Positions 26,179-37,916 of a DNA stretch of 64,000 bases are shown here, piece by piece. Origin of the DNA: Scylla paramamosain (lineage: Eukaryota > Arthropoda > Malacostraca > Decapoda > Portunidae); the NCBI RefSeq assembly GCF_035594125.1, contig NC_087173.1, forward strand, positions 276,501-340,500, read 5' to 3'. The notes under the pieces are model-generated. The model saw nothing but the letters and a program-made list of their open reading frames with translations, did not search any database and was not told the DNA's origin. The stretch's first letter is position 1; each line of letters opens with the position of its first letter. The translations under genes and the position numbers were made by a program.

Positions 26179-26298
26179 AATGTACATCAGGAGGTAACGG
26201 AGTCAGCATAGCAAGGCTACACCACCTAACAGAGAACGCAAAGACTTCCATATCAGAACAAATGACATGGCAACTCAATACTGCTTACAACAACAGCC

Positions 26299-26349
<51 letters not shown>
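26299..26349. repeat. (AAC)n microsatellite
   Basis: About 17 perfect AAC trinucleotides in AT-rich DNA just outside the truncated end of the family A element. Confidence 0.95.
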
Positions 26350-27639
26350 TTGAAGTAAAGATATACAGTGGGCATATGGCAGCTAAAGATATAGTGTTAA
26401 TAACATGTAGCTAACCAAAGAAAATTTCAGAGAAGAGAAGCATTTGTCACCACAAAGTAAACATGCAGAATTTAAATAATTCCTGCATATGCTGTAACAA
26501 ACAGCACAAAACCTGATGAAATGCTACATTACATGAAAAAAATAAGAGGACTGATATCAAATGTTACTGTAAGATATATCTAAAATTACATATATTGTGA
26601 GAAAATACATTATGATAGATATCTTATATATATATATGAATAATGCATCATGATAAAATGAAGAAAACATTATATGCAGGAGAAAATACAGCATCCTGAG
26701 CTTGGACATGGGACATGCAATGAGACAGTAGGACAAGAGCAGAATAGTTTGCAAGAATACAGTGAAAAGAAAAATAAAAACCCTTAGAAAGGAATTTTGT
26801 GCACACATCTGTGTACTGTATGCAAATTTCCTATTCAACTTTTCATATTTACTTCTTCTTCCTATTTCCTATTTAGGGACATAAAATACTCCAAGTCTGA
26901 TTAAAGTAAAGCTTTTGGTTAGTTGCTGAAACACATGCAGAAGCAACACAAACTTATGACAGGTAAAGAAAATACACTTTTTTCCTCATTGGGGAATAAA
27001 AAGGCCACCTAAATCACAAATCTAATCTGCCTCACTGCTGCTGTCTAACTGATGGCTGGTATCTGACAAAATATCCTTGTCATGTGACATTCATGAGGCT
27101 CAAAAATCTTCTTCAGGCACAGTCAGTTACATGGAAAAGATTATGAGCTAGAAGTAGCTGATGCCATCACTATATCTTCACATTCAGAGTTAGGAACAGA
27201 AGTCAATGGGTAATCCAAGTCTTAATCTTGTCAAGGAAGTGTGGTTCATCCAATTAATAACTAAGGTAAGGGAACTGAACAAAGACCAGTCGTGCCACAG
27301 CACCTGAAGTGCTGTCTTGTTAGAGTGTGTGAATGGCAGTTTCCATAATGTTCTTGCATTCCTTGCAAATTTTACAAGATTTAGCAATAAACATCATTAA
27401 AATGAAGAGTAACTAAACTATTTCAATAATGAAAAGGATCTATGCACCTGATATATATACCTATACTGCAATAAGGACAGCTTTTTGTCCCAGTAAGCCT
27501 ACCACAGAATGTGTCTATTCTGTTCATTACTTGAAAATCCTACACATGTTGATTTTACTAGTTAGGAGCAAGTCTCATATTTTAGCTGATGATCATTCAA
27601 AATTCAGCATTTAATTATATTACCCTGCATGTACTTTAC

Positions 27640-27739
27640 TTTTCTCCTTCAAAACAGTGTTACTGAGTCTCATCAAAAGCTTCGGTGAATTGTACGAGAA
27701 ACGGATCCATTCGCCATTGACGGCAAACATGCCAAGATT
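27640..27739 (-). other. Candidate internal exon of an unknown host gene
   Basis: On the minus strand TTCTTCTCTTAG (pyrimidine tract plus AG) precedes 100 open bases reading NLGMFAVNGEWIRFSYNSPK and then LLMRLSNTVLKEK, followed by GTAAAG, a plausible 5' splice site. Codons often end in G or C (GGC, GCC, GTC, ATC, TTC, TCG, TAC, CCG) in an otherwise AT-rich neighbourhood, a typical coding signature. The phase leaves one extra base. A pyrimidine-rich acceptor near 27264 precedes a compatible frame that stops at 27190. I do not recognise the protein. A pseudo-exon is possible. Confidence 0.38.
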
Positions 27740-29039
27740 CTAAGAGAAGAACATTGTATTCCCTCTTGGTCAGAGAAAGAAAAAAAAAGTGCAGTTACTC
27801 TAGTATCAATGTCTTAAACCTAATGAACGTGTCATCACACTCTGCGTAATATCAGTCTTTCCCAGATAAAAGGAATATCCTAAAAAAAACATTTCCATTT
27901 TTCATTAGTTCTCTAATCACAAAAAAAAAAAAAAAAAATGCATGGTTTCCAATTTTCAAACTTTTGTCTTGTTCACCAATATCCTTGCCTCCAACAATGG
28001 AATCAGAAACCTGGTCAAAATTAAACAAATCTTTGATGGTACTCATTACATAAGATATACTGCCTTAAAGTAACTTCCTTTATAGGACTGCCAGAGTTTG
28101 TTGCTCCTGCTAACAAAATGTTTCTCATTGAGAAATGCAGTGCATGCTGTAATCCTCTAAGGACTGTGATAATATACTGCTACAGCAAGCTGCCTCCTCT
28201 GCTTCCTCCTCCTCCTCCACTGTCTCACTAATCAAAGCATATCACTGATGTCCTTTGAAAAATTACAGCATCTTGGGAGGCAGAAAATCTGCTGGTCTTT
28301 ACATCAATTGCTGTGGTATTGTGCTGGTCTTCCTTCCAGATTGCTGGACTGTCTTGTGTGGTGTGGATGGTGTCCCTGTAAATATGGAAATATGGAATAT
28401 GTTTGCATACTTTGTATTATTATTATTAACATACTAGTATATGCATTTATTTTCTTGAATAATGCTATTACCTCTGTTAGTAACAGAATAGGTTAACAGC
28501 TTTTCTGTTTCTATCTCACCTCTGCCATCTTAAACTTTTCCTATACCCACAACAACTGTCCTCTTCAAGTGATTAACAGCAATTATAAACCTTATATACA
28601 GTCATTATTCCCACCACATCTTTTCCTTGCCAAAAACATCTTATAATACTTGTTCACATTGCTCATCACAGTTAACATGCTTGACTCAGATGAGCCAGTT
28701 GTGTCTCCTTTCCTGCTGTAAGCCACTTTACCGCAATACAGTCTGTAAAAAGAACCATTTTGTTAACTAGAAAGCAAAGATTGGACAAAATAAAGTTATA
28801 AATATTGTGAAATATTAGCATATAAAGAAATGTATGATTGCGTATGGACAAATGGTGAAAGAAGATAGGACTTGTTAGTAGTGGAGGCAGAAGTTGATTT
28901 ATTATATTCTCTTTATTCATATTCATATTCATATTCAAATTACTGTTTATTTTTGTTTATTTATTCATTTTTTTGGGGGGGAGAAAAATAACCCCATGAT
29001 TTCTTCCTATCTGTTTTTAATTTTAGCCTGATAAATTTA

Positions 29040-29265
29040 GATTTGAAGAGAGGGAGTGGTTCTCAAACAGTGGTAGATGACAGGAGTAGGCTCTGTAATT
29101 AGGTTGTTTGTACAGAGTCAACAGGGAGCTTGAAAAGAAGATTAGACAGATTTATGAATGGGGATGATAGGTGGAAATAGGTAGATATATTTTATACATG
29201 GAATGCTATGTGTAGCCCTGATGGCTTCTTGCAGATTCCCTTTTTTCTTACTTTCTTAGAAAATG
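29040..29265 (+). mobile_element. 3' tail of a CR1-like family A element
   Basis: The sequence GGATGATAGGTGGAAATAGG and the following GCTTCTTGCAGATTCCC match, in opposite orientation, the 3' end of family A at 20478-20620. Upstream, GTGGTTCTCAAACAGTGGTA parallels the C-terminal region around the VVDDW residues. Only the last 220 bp or so remain, as expected for a severely 5'-truncated insertion. It is clearly diverged from the 20478 copy. Confidence 0.75.
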
Positions 29266-29956
29266 GGTTAGATAATAGTGAAAATTATGAGATTGCTGAA
29301 TGTTATCTGCTAGCAAATATGTATATACTGAAATGAAAGCTCATCATATAATGTAATATAGTACATACAGTGTATAGGTTCAGTATGGTTGTGAATGTTA
29401 TTAATCAATATTTAGGATCTGTTGTTTATGTTTATGACATCATGAATGTCATTTAACCACATTTACCACAACTAAATTAAACATTACCAGTTATAACACA
29501 GTTGTGTAGTCACAGAAATGCTGCAGTACGTGCCTGAAGTTTGTTTATCTGCAGGAATTGGAGCTTCATTGTTCAGCAGATGTGTTGTGCTGCTGGTATG
29601 CTTGAACTCAAAATTTTCCATGTGGACAGACTGCTTGTGCTCCACACATGGCTTTCCCAAGACTTGGAGCCATTGCAATCACCTGGAATCATATTTAATT
29701 AAACTGGTAAATTCTTAATTAAATTCTGAAAATATAATGAAAATATTTTCTATAAGATAAAGAAACAATGAAAACTTGGTTCATATTCATATTTCAAGAA
29801 GCAGTAAGGGAAAAGAATTTGCAGCTAGACAGATGCCCAGAAATAGTTTTACCCACTCATAGGCTATGTTGGGGTACACACATATATATTGACACCAGCT
29901 CCCACATACCAGGTTTGCTTATTCATGTAATGCCAATCATACATAGTCAAGGAGGA
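29266..29956. other. AT-rich non-coding stretch
   Basis: AT-rich DNA between two retroelement copies. Opposing open frames of about 65 codons overlap at 29484-29718, but neither has supporting splice sites in the right phase. Nothing else is recognised. Confidence 0.5.
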
Positions 29957-30245
29957 GGCAGTAGACACCTGCCGAAACGATAATTACTCCCAGTGAGGTC
30001 TAAAGCACTGTTCAGGGGGTGCTGTGAACTTATCATTAAACCCAGCTGTGACCTCACTGAACGTTTCCCTTTGTGTCTCACAAGACAAGGGGGAAGTCAC
30101 AGCTTGCCCTCTAAAGACAAATCTCTTTCTCCACACAAAACTACAAGCACCTAATAACACACACACCCTTCACTCAAATATTTCAAAATGATTATGGCGA
30201 CTCCTACACCAGCCTTGGAGTCCCCATCTAGGGAGGGGACCATAA

Positions 30246-30572
30246 ATGTCCCCAGGTCGGACTGCCTTTCTGTTGACAACCCTAAGTATCTTGACACCCC
30301 CCCTCAACTTTTTCTTCATTAACTTTTGCAATATTCGCAGTCTAAGATCTAATTTTTTATCTGTAGAACACCTCCTCTCCTCTTCTAAACCTCATCTTTT
30401 CCTCACTGAAACTCAGGTGTCTGAGGCAACTGACAGTATCCCCTTTTCTGTTCTCTCCTATTCTCTCTATCCTCATTTTCAATCCAAAGCTGGATATTGC
30501 GTTTATGTGCGCAATGACTTAACCTGCTCTCATGCCCACGCTCTTGAATCTTCCGAGTTTTCCACCATCTAG
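30246..30572 (+). pseudogene. N-terminal endonuclease of the Jockey-like ORF2
   Basis: The frame carries INFCNIRSLRSNF (Asn of motif I), KPHLFLTETQVSE (the catalytic Glu) and GYCVYVRNDL, the usual start of a Jockey-type AP endonuclease. It ends at a TAG at 30570, quickly followed by TGA at 30576. The same frame then continues into the next entry, so these are point-mutation stops in one former ORF, not separate genes. Confidence 0.87.
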
Positions 30573-30674
30573 CTATGACTACAGAGTCACTCTCATACTA
30601 AATTTATCTGTGCTGTATACCTCTCACCTAACTCCTCTGACTATAAGAAATTCTTTGACTACATAACTTACAAA

Positions 30675-32303
30675 GTGGAGCACATTCTGACCCTCTTCCC
30701 TTTTGCAGAGATCTCCATTCTTGGAGACTTCAATGTTCACCACCAGCTTTGGCTTTCCTCTCCCTTCACTGACCATCCTGGTGAACTAGCCTACAACTTT
30801 GCTATCCTCCATGACCTAGAGCAATTGGTGCAACACCATACTCGTATTCCTGACCGTCTTGGAGATACGTCCAACATTCTTGACCTTTTCCTGACCTCTA
30901 ATCCTTCTGCTTATGCTGTCACCCTTTCTTCTCTGTTGGGCTCCTCCGATCACAATCTCATATCTTTATCTTGTCCTATCACTCCAATCCCTCCTCAGGA
31001 TCTCCCTAAGCAAAGGTGCCTCTGGCATTTTGCCTCTGCTAGTTGGGGGGACCTGAGGAGGTATTTTGCTGATTTTCCTTGGAATGACTACTGCTTCCGT
31101 GTCAGAGACCCGTCTTTGTGTCCTGAGCATGTGGCATGTGGCATGGAGGCGTACATTCCTCTTTCTTTTTCTCGACCTAAACCTTCCAAACCTTGGTTAA
31201 ACACAGCTTGTTCTCGTGCTATACATGATAGAGAGGTGGCCCACAAAAGGTACTTAAGCCTTCCATCACCAGAATCTCATGCACTTTATATTTCTGTCTG
31301 GAACCATGCCAAGTCTGTTCTCCAACTAACGAAAAACTCCTTCATTAACAGAAAGTGTCAAAACCTTTCAAGATCTAACTCCCCTCGTGACTTCTGGCAT
31401 CTAGCCAAAAATATCTCAAATAACTTTGCTTCTTCTTCTTTTCCCCCTTTATTTCAACCAGATGGCACCACTGCTATCACATCTATTTCTAAAGCTGAAC
31501 TCTTCGCTCAAACCTTTGCTAAAAACTGTACCTTGGACGATTCTGTGCTTGTTCCTCCCTCTCCTCCACCCTCTGACTACTTCATGCTTCCTATTAAAAT
31601 TCTTCGCAATGATGTTTTCCATGCCCTTGTTGGCATAAACCCTCGGAAGGCTTATGGACCTGATGGGGTCCCTCCTATTGTTCTCCGAAACTGTGCCTCC
31701 GTGCTTGCACCTTGGCTAGTCAAACTCTTTCAGCTCTGTCTGTCAACATTTATCTTTCCTTCTTGCTGGAAGTTTGCCTACATTCAGCCTGTTCCTAAAA
31801 AGGGTGACCATTCTAATCCCTCAAACTACCGTCCTATTGCTTTAATTTCCTGCCTATCTAAAGTTTTTGAATCTATCCTCAACAGGAAGATTCTTAAACA
31901 TCTATCACTTCACAACCTTCTATCTGATCGTCAGTATGGGTTCTGTCAAGGCCGCTCTACTGGTGATCTTCTGGCTTTCCTTAGTGAGTCTTGGTCATCC
32001 TCTTTCAGAGATTTTGGTGAAACTTTTGCTGTTGCTTTGGACATATCAAAAGCTTTTGATAGAGTCTGGCACAAAGCTTTGACTTCCAAACTACCCTCCT
32101 ACGGTTTCTATCCTTGTCTCTGTAACTTTATCTCGAGTTTCCTTTCTGACCGTTCTATTGCTGCTGTGGTAGACGGTCACTGTTCTCCTAGATCTATTAA
32201 CAGTGCTGTTCCTCAGGGTTCTGTCCCGTCACCCACTCTCTTCTTATTATTCATTAATGATCTTCTAAAACTAAACTTCTTGTCCTATCCACTCCTATGC
32301 TGA
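30675..32303 (+). pseudogene. Jockey-like ORF2: endonuclease C-terminal half plus reverse transcriptase
   Basis: A 542-codon frame, in phase with 30246-30572. Endonuclease motifs [11 protein letters not shown] (residues about 14-24), [12 protein letters not shown] and [11 protein letters not shown] come first. After a linker with [10 protein letters not shown] the RT has [20 protein letters not shown], palm [14 protein letters not shown] with its catalytic Asp intact, and [10 protein letters not shown], where Ala replaces the usual Gly. It terminates at LLC because of a frameshift: in the +1 frame the next codons read YADDTTLH, the catalytic block, at 32296. Living copies nick DNA and copy their own RNA; this copy cannot make full-length enzyme. 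Confidence 0.9.
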
Positions 32304-33105
32304 TGATACCACCCTGCACATTTCCATATCTTTTCTTAGACGTCCAACCCTTCAGAAAGTAAACATTTCACGGAGGGAAGCCACAAAATACTTGACTTCT
32401 GATCTTTTTAAAATTTCTGATTGGGGCAGAGCAAGCTTGGTATTGTTCAATGCCTCAAAAATTCAATTCCTCCATCCATGAACTCGACACAACTTTCCAG
32501 ACAACTATCCCCTCTTCTTCAATGACACTCAACTGTCCCCCTCTTCTACACTGAACATCCTCGGTCTGTCCTTTACTTATAATCTGAACTGGAAACTTCA
32601 CATCTCATCTCTAGCTAAAACAGCTTCTATGAAGTTAGGTGTTCTGAGACGTCTCCGCCAGTTTTTCTCACCTTCCCCAGCTGCTTACTCTGTACAAGGG
32701 CCTTATCTGTCCATGTATGGAGTATGCTTCACATGTCTTGGGGGGTTTCACTCATACTGCTCTTCTAGACAGGGTGGAATCAACTTCTCTCCTCTAACCG
32801 ACTGTCTTCAGCCTCTCTCTCATCACCGCGATGTTGCATCTCTAGTTGTTATTTTCATGCTAACTGCTCTTTTGATCTTGCTAACTGCATGCCTCCCCTC
32901 CTCCCGCGGCCTGCTGCACAAGACTTTCTTCTTTCTCTCACCCCTATTCTGTCCACCTCTCTAACGCAAGAGTTAACCAGTATTTTCAATCATTCATCCC
33001 TTTCTCTGGTAAACTCTGGAACTCCCTGCCTGCTTCTGTATTTCCACCTTCCTATGACTTGAATTCCTTCAAGAGGGAGGTTTCAAGACACTTATCTTTC
33101 AATTA
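32296..33105 (+). pseudogene. C-terminal part of the Jockey-like ORF2, shifted frame
   Basis: Begins at [10 protein letters not shown] in the +1 frame relative to the main RT frame. It continues through the thumb ([20 protein letters not shown]) to AKTASMKLGVLRRLRQFF at about 32616-32670. Further shifts occur after 32690. The ending around 33000-33100 (GKLWNSLPA, FPPSYDLNSFKR-type residues) is the domain also found in the fragments at 41878 and 45049. The reading is scattered over more than one frame. Confidence 0.82.
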
Positions 33106-33212
33106 TTGATTACCGCTTTGGACTCTTTAATGGAACTGGCATTTCAGTGGGCATTTTTTTGTTATTGGATTTTTGTTGCCCTTGGTCAGTGTCCCTCCTA
33201 CATAAAAAAAAA

Positions 33213-33577
33213 AAAAAAAATGCAACACGAATTAATATACACATGGTACTTCCATCCTGCCTCCGTAAAAATGGACATTTACCTGGTGTTCTCTACTCGT
33301 GTTTCACACCACATTTTACTTGAAATTATTTGAACATGCTAGATATCTTGACATGAAGGACGTTCCTGTTATATTCAATTATTACACACCCACCACGGTG
33401 TTTCATTCAAGCAATAGTTGTGGCTGGCAGCGTCACCTCAGTAATCGCTTGCTTAAAGACACTGTATTTTCTGCTAATGGCCAAAATATCCCTAGAAAAA
33501 AAAAAAAAAAACCTACCGTCTGGCACCCCTGAGGAATAAGTACAGCAGAGCCCATGGGAGTGTACAGCTTTTTTTTA
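33213..33577. other. Non-coding stretch right of the Jockey-like element
   Basis: AT-rich sequence with poly(A) runs at 33204-33220 and 33497-33511. No protein or RNA gene recognised. Confidence 0.5.
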
Positions 33578-34270
33578 GGTATTATTATAGTTTAAGCCAT
33601 TACACACTACGTGGTAATAACCTACCTCATTTTGTTCTCACTATTCACATCATTTCTAATGATTACACTACTTGTCGGAAATTAATAATAACGCCACAAT
33701 AGGCCTGGGAATGCACAGCGCTCTCAACTTTTCTAAGTCCACAGGTAAACATAAATGGTGTATTGTTGCTTGAACTTCAGTTGTTAGGTTAGGTTAGGTT
33801 AGGGTTAGGTTAGATTAAATTAGGTGCTTCTCAATGTCTTGTCAAATTGCGAGAGGGAGAGTTTGGGGTATTTTCCTAGATATAGAGAATTTCCCTAGAT
33901 TTAGGGAAATTTCCCTAGATTTCTCTAGATTTTGGGAAAGTTTCCCTAGATTTTTTAAGTCCATATATCACTCGTATATGGCTCCCCTCCCAAAACCCCC
34001 GGTTCCCCACAGGCCCCAAGCTTGCTTGAGGGATTGGGGGGCCGTGGGTAGAGATTGGGGACATTGGCTTAAACTATAAATTTACCCATTTATGTTTACC
34101 TATGGACTTAGAAAAAGTTGACAGCGCTGTGCATTCCCAGGCCTATTGTGGCGTTATTATTAATTTCCGACAAGTAATGTAATCATTAGAAATGATGTGA
34201 ATAGTGAGAAGAACAAAATGAGGTAGATTATTACCACGTAGTGTGTAATGGCTTAAACTATAAATTTACC
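33578..34270. mobile_element. Foldback-type element with long inverted arms
   Basis: Arm 33578-33757 is the near-perfect reverse complement of 34087-34270 (for example AATAATAACGCCACAATAGG and GCACAGCGCT are in both, inverted). The arms enclose a 329-bp loop containing TTAGG repeats and several ATTTCCCTAGATTT repeats. The 21 bases GGCTTAAACTATAAATTTACC occur directly both at 34066 and at 34250, bracketing the right arm. This fits a non-autonomous foldback/MITE-like transposon or a local inverted duplication. No transposase is present and I cannot assign a superfamily. Confidence 0.8.
33783..33814 (+). repeat. Short TTAGG repeat, arthropod telomere type
   Basis: About six TTAGG units, one as TTAGGG, lie in the loop of the foldback element. 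TTAGG is the canonical telomere unit of most arthropods. The tract is short and interstitial. Confidence 0.8.
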
Positions 34271-34302
34271 TTTTCTTGCCCCACACAGCAACAGGCGAGA
34301 GG

Positions 34303-34700
34303 CATCACAGAGCGGCATGTATGTAGGAACACAGGCGTGGGCAGCGTTGTGATGGGCTGGGGTTTTGTTTACATGATTCGAGCTGAGCGTCGACGGTACT
34401 ACCCTCTCCAGTTTCTGCCACGAACATACCAGGGATCGAGTTCCCCCCATTGGGTATCCCCTTCTCCTTCCCTCCAGGACACAGCTCTCTCTTGTGCATC
34501 ACAGAGCGGCATGTACAGCACAGTGTACACACAGGCGTGGGCAGCGGTGTGGTGGGCTCTGGTTTTGTTTACATGTTTCGAGCTGAGCGTTGACGGTGCT
34601 GCCCTCTCCAGTTTTTTTGTCACGAGCATACCAGGGATTGGGTTCCCTAACATCCTACCCCCCCCCCCCCCATTAGGTATCCCTCCCTCTTCCCTCCAGT
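34303..34700. repeat. 195-bp tandem direct duplication
   Basis: CATCACAGAGCGGCATGT occurs at 34303 and again at 34498. The following bases (ACAGGCGTGGGCAGCG, GGTTTTGTTTACATG, GAGCTGAGCGT, CCCTCTCCAGTTT, ACCAGGGAT) repeat in the same order with about 10-15% divergence and small indels. Open frames on both strands reflect the repeat and have no family match. Confidence 0.88.
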
Positions 34701-34847
34701 GTACAACTCTCTTGTGCGAGCACCATATGACTCGATTTTTCCGCAAATTATTTTCATGGTAATCAATCAAAACCGTGTATGATAACAGCTATTTGGAGAA
34801 GTTCATCTTATCCCCCATATAAGTAAAAGAGTATCAGAAAGATGCTA

Positions 34848-34890
<43 letters not shown>

Positions 34891-35101
34891 ATAATGATCC
34901 CTTCCATGCGCATCACCTATTATTACTCTCCCCTCCTGCTGAAACCACGCAGGCTGAAACGAAACTGAATAAGATGAAAAAGATATAAGAAAAAAAAGCA
35001 TTAGGGAGTAAAAGTGAAATCTGCACGAGCTGTTAAGCCGCCTGATGCTGTGAATGAATGAATGAATGAATGAATGAATGCATAAATGCCTCCCCCCTCC
35101 C

Positions 35102-35103
<2 letters not shown>
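34701..35103. other. Non-coding stretch with (CA)n and (GAAT)n tracts
   Basis: Contains (CA)n at 34848-34889 and (TGAA)n at 35052-35080. Otherwise no recognised feature. Confidence 0.6.

Positions 35104-35198
<95 letters not shown>
35104..35198. repeat. (CA)n microsatellite
   Basis: Perfect CA dinucleotides, 95 bp, directly left of the inverted repeat at 35199-35490. Confidence 0.97.
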
Positions 35199-35200
<2 letters not shown>

Positions 35201-35236
35201 TTTTGTCTACTCTATTGTCATAGCAAGTAATGCGCG

Positions 35237-35317
<81 letters not shown>

Positions 35318-35371
35318 TTTTCGTGCCGCGAACGTACGTACATTCCACATGAATATTTTCCCCCCACTGCG

Positions 35372-35440
<69 letters not shown>

Positions 35441-35490
35441 CGCGCGCGCGCGCGCGCATTACTTGCCATGACAATAGAGTAGACAAAAAA
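35199..35490. repeat. Large palindrome with mirrored (CG)n(CA)n arms
   Basis: The left arm TTTTTTGTCTACTCTATTGT, then CATAGCAAGTAATG, (CG)n and (CA)n, is mirrored at the right as (TG)n, (CG)n, CATTACTTGCCATGAC and AATAGAGTAGACAAAAAA. The arms are about 118 bp (35199-35316) and 116 bp (35375-35490), with a 58-bp centre that includes CGAACGTACGTACATTC. The alternating purine-pyrimidine tracts are classical Z-DNA-forming sequence. Confidence 0.9.
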
Positions 35491-36040
35491 GAATATAACA
35501 AAAGGTTATATTCCTTAATCCACCTTACATAAAGTATATATTTTAAAACATTGAATATTTATTACCTTGCATTTCTTGACTTCACTGAGTCTCGCTGAGA
35601 GACAAGGGAATGGCGAAGACCAAGAAGGGCGAGGAATCACCGTAAAAAAGTCACATTACGTATTTCCTTTTGGATGATTATCGACAATATTTAAAATAGA
35701 GCAGATTTCAAAAGGAGACCCGAATGTACGCCATAGTATTCAGAAAGTAGACGAAAGTTAGGTATTGTTTGTCACGACTGAGAAACATGTCAAGATTACT
35801 CATGTTATTCGGTATTCTCGTCTTCCTCCTCGTCTTCGTCGTCATCTTTACTAATCTTGCCCTCGTCCTCATTTTTGTCGCCTTGGTTATTCTTACCGTT
35901 CTTCTATTCCTCGTTCGCAGTCTTTTTTTTTTGTCTTTATTTTTATCTTTCACTTCCTCCTTTTCGTGCTTATGGTCTCGTTTCCATTTCTGGTATTGCT
36001 TCTATTGTTTGTTCTTACTCTTGTCTTTCTTTTTTTTTTT
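35491..36040. other. Non-coding stretch grading into pyrimidine-rich DNA
   Basis: AT-rich until about 35780, then increasingly T/C-rich (CGTCTTCCTCCTCGTCTTCG type). The long Phe/Leu/Ser frames spanning 35769-36608 are translations of this biased DNA, not membrane protein genes. Confidence 0.6.
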
Positions 36041-36190
36041 CTTCTCCTTCTTCTTTCTCTTCTTCTTCTTCTTCTTCTTCTTCTTCTTCTTCTTCTTCTT
36101 CTTCTTCTTCTTCTTCTTCTTCTTCTTCTTCTTCTTCTTCTTTCTTTCTTTCTTTCTTTTTCTTTTCTTCTTCTTCTTCTTCTCCTTCTT

Positions 36191-36221
<31 letters not shown>

Positions 36222-36240
36222 TCTTTTTTTTCATTTTTAT
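36041..36240. repeat. (CTT)n pyrimidine tract
   Basis: Long, slightly interrupted (CTT)n with embedded (CTTT)n, almost purely pyrimidine on the plus strand for about 200 bp. Such tracts can form triplex (H-DNA) structures. Confidence 0.93.
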
Positions 36241-36252
36241 CTCCTTTTCTCC

Positions 36253-36325
36253 TGTTGTTGTTATTGTTGTTGTTGTTGTTAATGGTGGTGGTGGTGGTGA
36301 TGGTGATGGTGTTGCTGTTGTTGTT

Positions 36326-36380
<55 letters not shown>

Positions 36381-36493
36381 GCATCGTTTTTTTTTTCTTC
36401 TTGTTCTTCTTGTTCTTTGTTTTCTTTGTATTCTTTTTGTCGTCGTCGCTGTACCTTTTCCATATTTTATCATCATCATCATCATCATCATCA
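36253..36493. repeat. (GTT)n and (ATC)n tracts
   Basis: (GTT)n with GGT interruptions at 36253-36379, then T-rich sequence, then (ATC)n at about 36466-36493. Part of one continuous simple-sequence domain from 35.8 to 36.7 kb. Confidence 0.9.
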
Positions 36494-36618
36494 TGATCAT
36501 CATTACTTTTCTTCCATGGCCAAGACTGTTGATTTGCATACTGTGTTTATATTGTTCAAAGTTTTATCCTCTTACCCTCGAGAAAGTTTTCCTGGGAGCT
36601 ATAATTAGTTTTTGTCTC

Positions 36619-37629
<1,011 letters not shown>

Positions 37630-37879
37630 ATGTATTGCTTCATCCAGACGAGTTAGCAGCACAAGCATGAAGGAGGGTGGATCTCACAGCTGTTCGCTTT
37701 TGTTGAGATCCTTACCAAGAAGCGGTGACATCCAGAACCAACAGCAACTACGATATCTTTGTGGTCTCTGGAGCCTTTGCTTGTTGTTGTTTCGTTGTGT
37801 AAGAGGTTATAGGGAACATCCTGTGTCCTCCCAGTAACCACACGAAAAGACAGGTATCTTACTAGGAGTGGTCAGAGAG

Positions 37880-37916
<37 letters not shown>

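Larger units (their letters stand above)
26179..29039. other. AT-rich non-repetitive stretch with an (AAC)n tract
   Basis: Mostly AT-rich DNA with no retroelement motifs. An (AAC)n microsatellite lies at 26299-26349. Short open frames are numerous but typical of AT-rich DNA. The only stretch with coding-like composition is near 27640-27739 on the minus strand (separate entry). A second minus-strand open stretch at 28228-28375, preceded by a 3' splice site-like TTCCATATTTACAG, is weaker. Confidence 0.55.
29957..33212 (+). mobile_element. Jockey-like non-LTR retrotransposon, near full length but broken
   Basis: From a leader shared with 772-925 (CACCTGCCGAAACGATAATT) the element runs through an endonuclease, RT and C-terminal region to a 17-base poly(A) at 33204-33220. 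It measures about 3.25 kb. A gag-like ORF1 with zinc knuckles is not visible; only about 290 bp separate the start from the endonuclease. Internal loss of ORF1 and a family lacking it are both possible. Two adjacent stop codons and one or more frameshifts inactivate ORF2. Related 3' fragments occur at 41878-42125 and 45049-45250. Confidence 0.88.

Noticed and set aside
29484..29718. A possible minus-strand exon with a near-consensus acceptor (ATTCCAG) and donor (GTAATG)
   Set aside because: The long frame has a TGA directly after the acceptor, so the splice phase does not fit; the opposite strand is equally open.
35769..36608. A 279-codon Phe/Leu-rich frame that looks like a multi-pass membrane protein
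   Set aside because: The frame is a translation of T/C-rich microsatellites; all frames on this stretch are open for the same reason.
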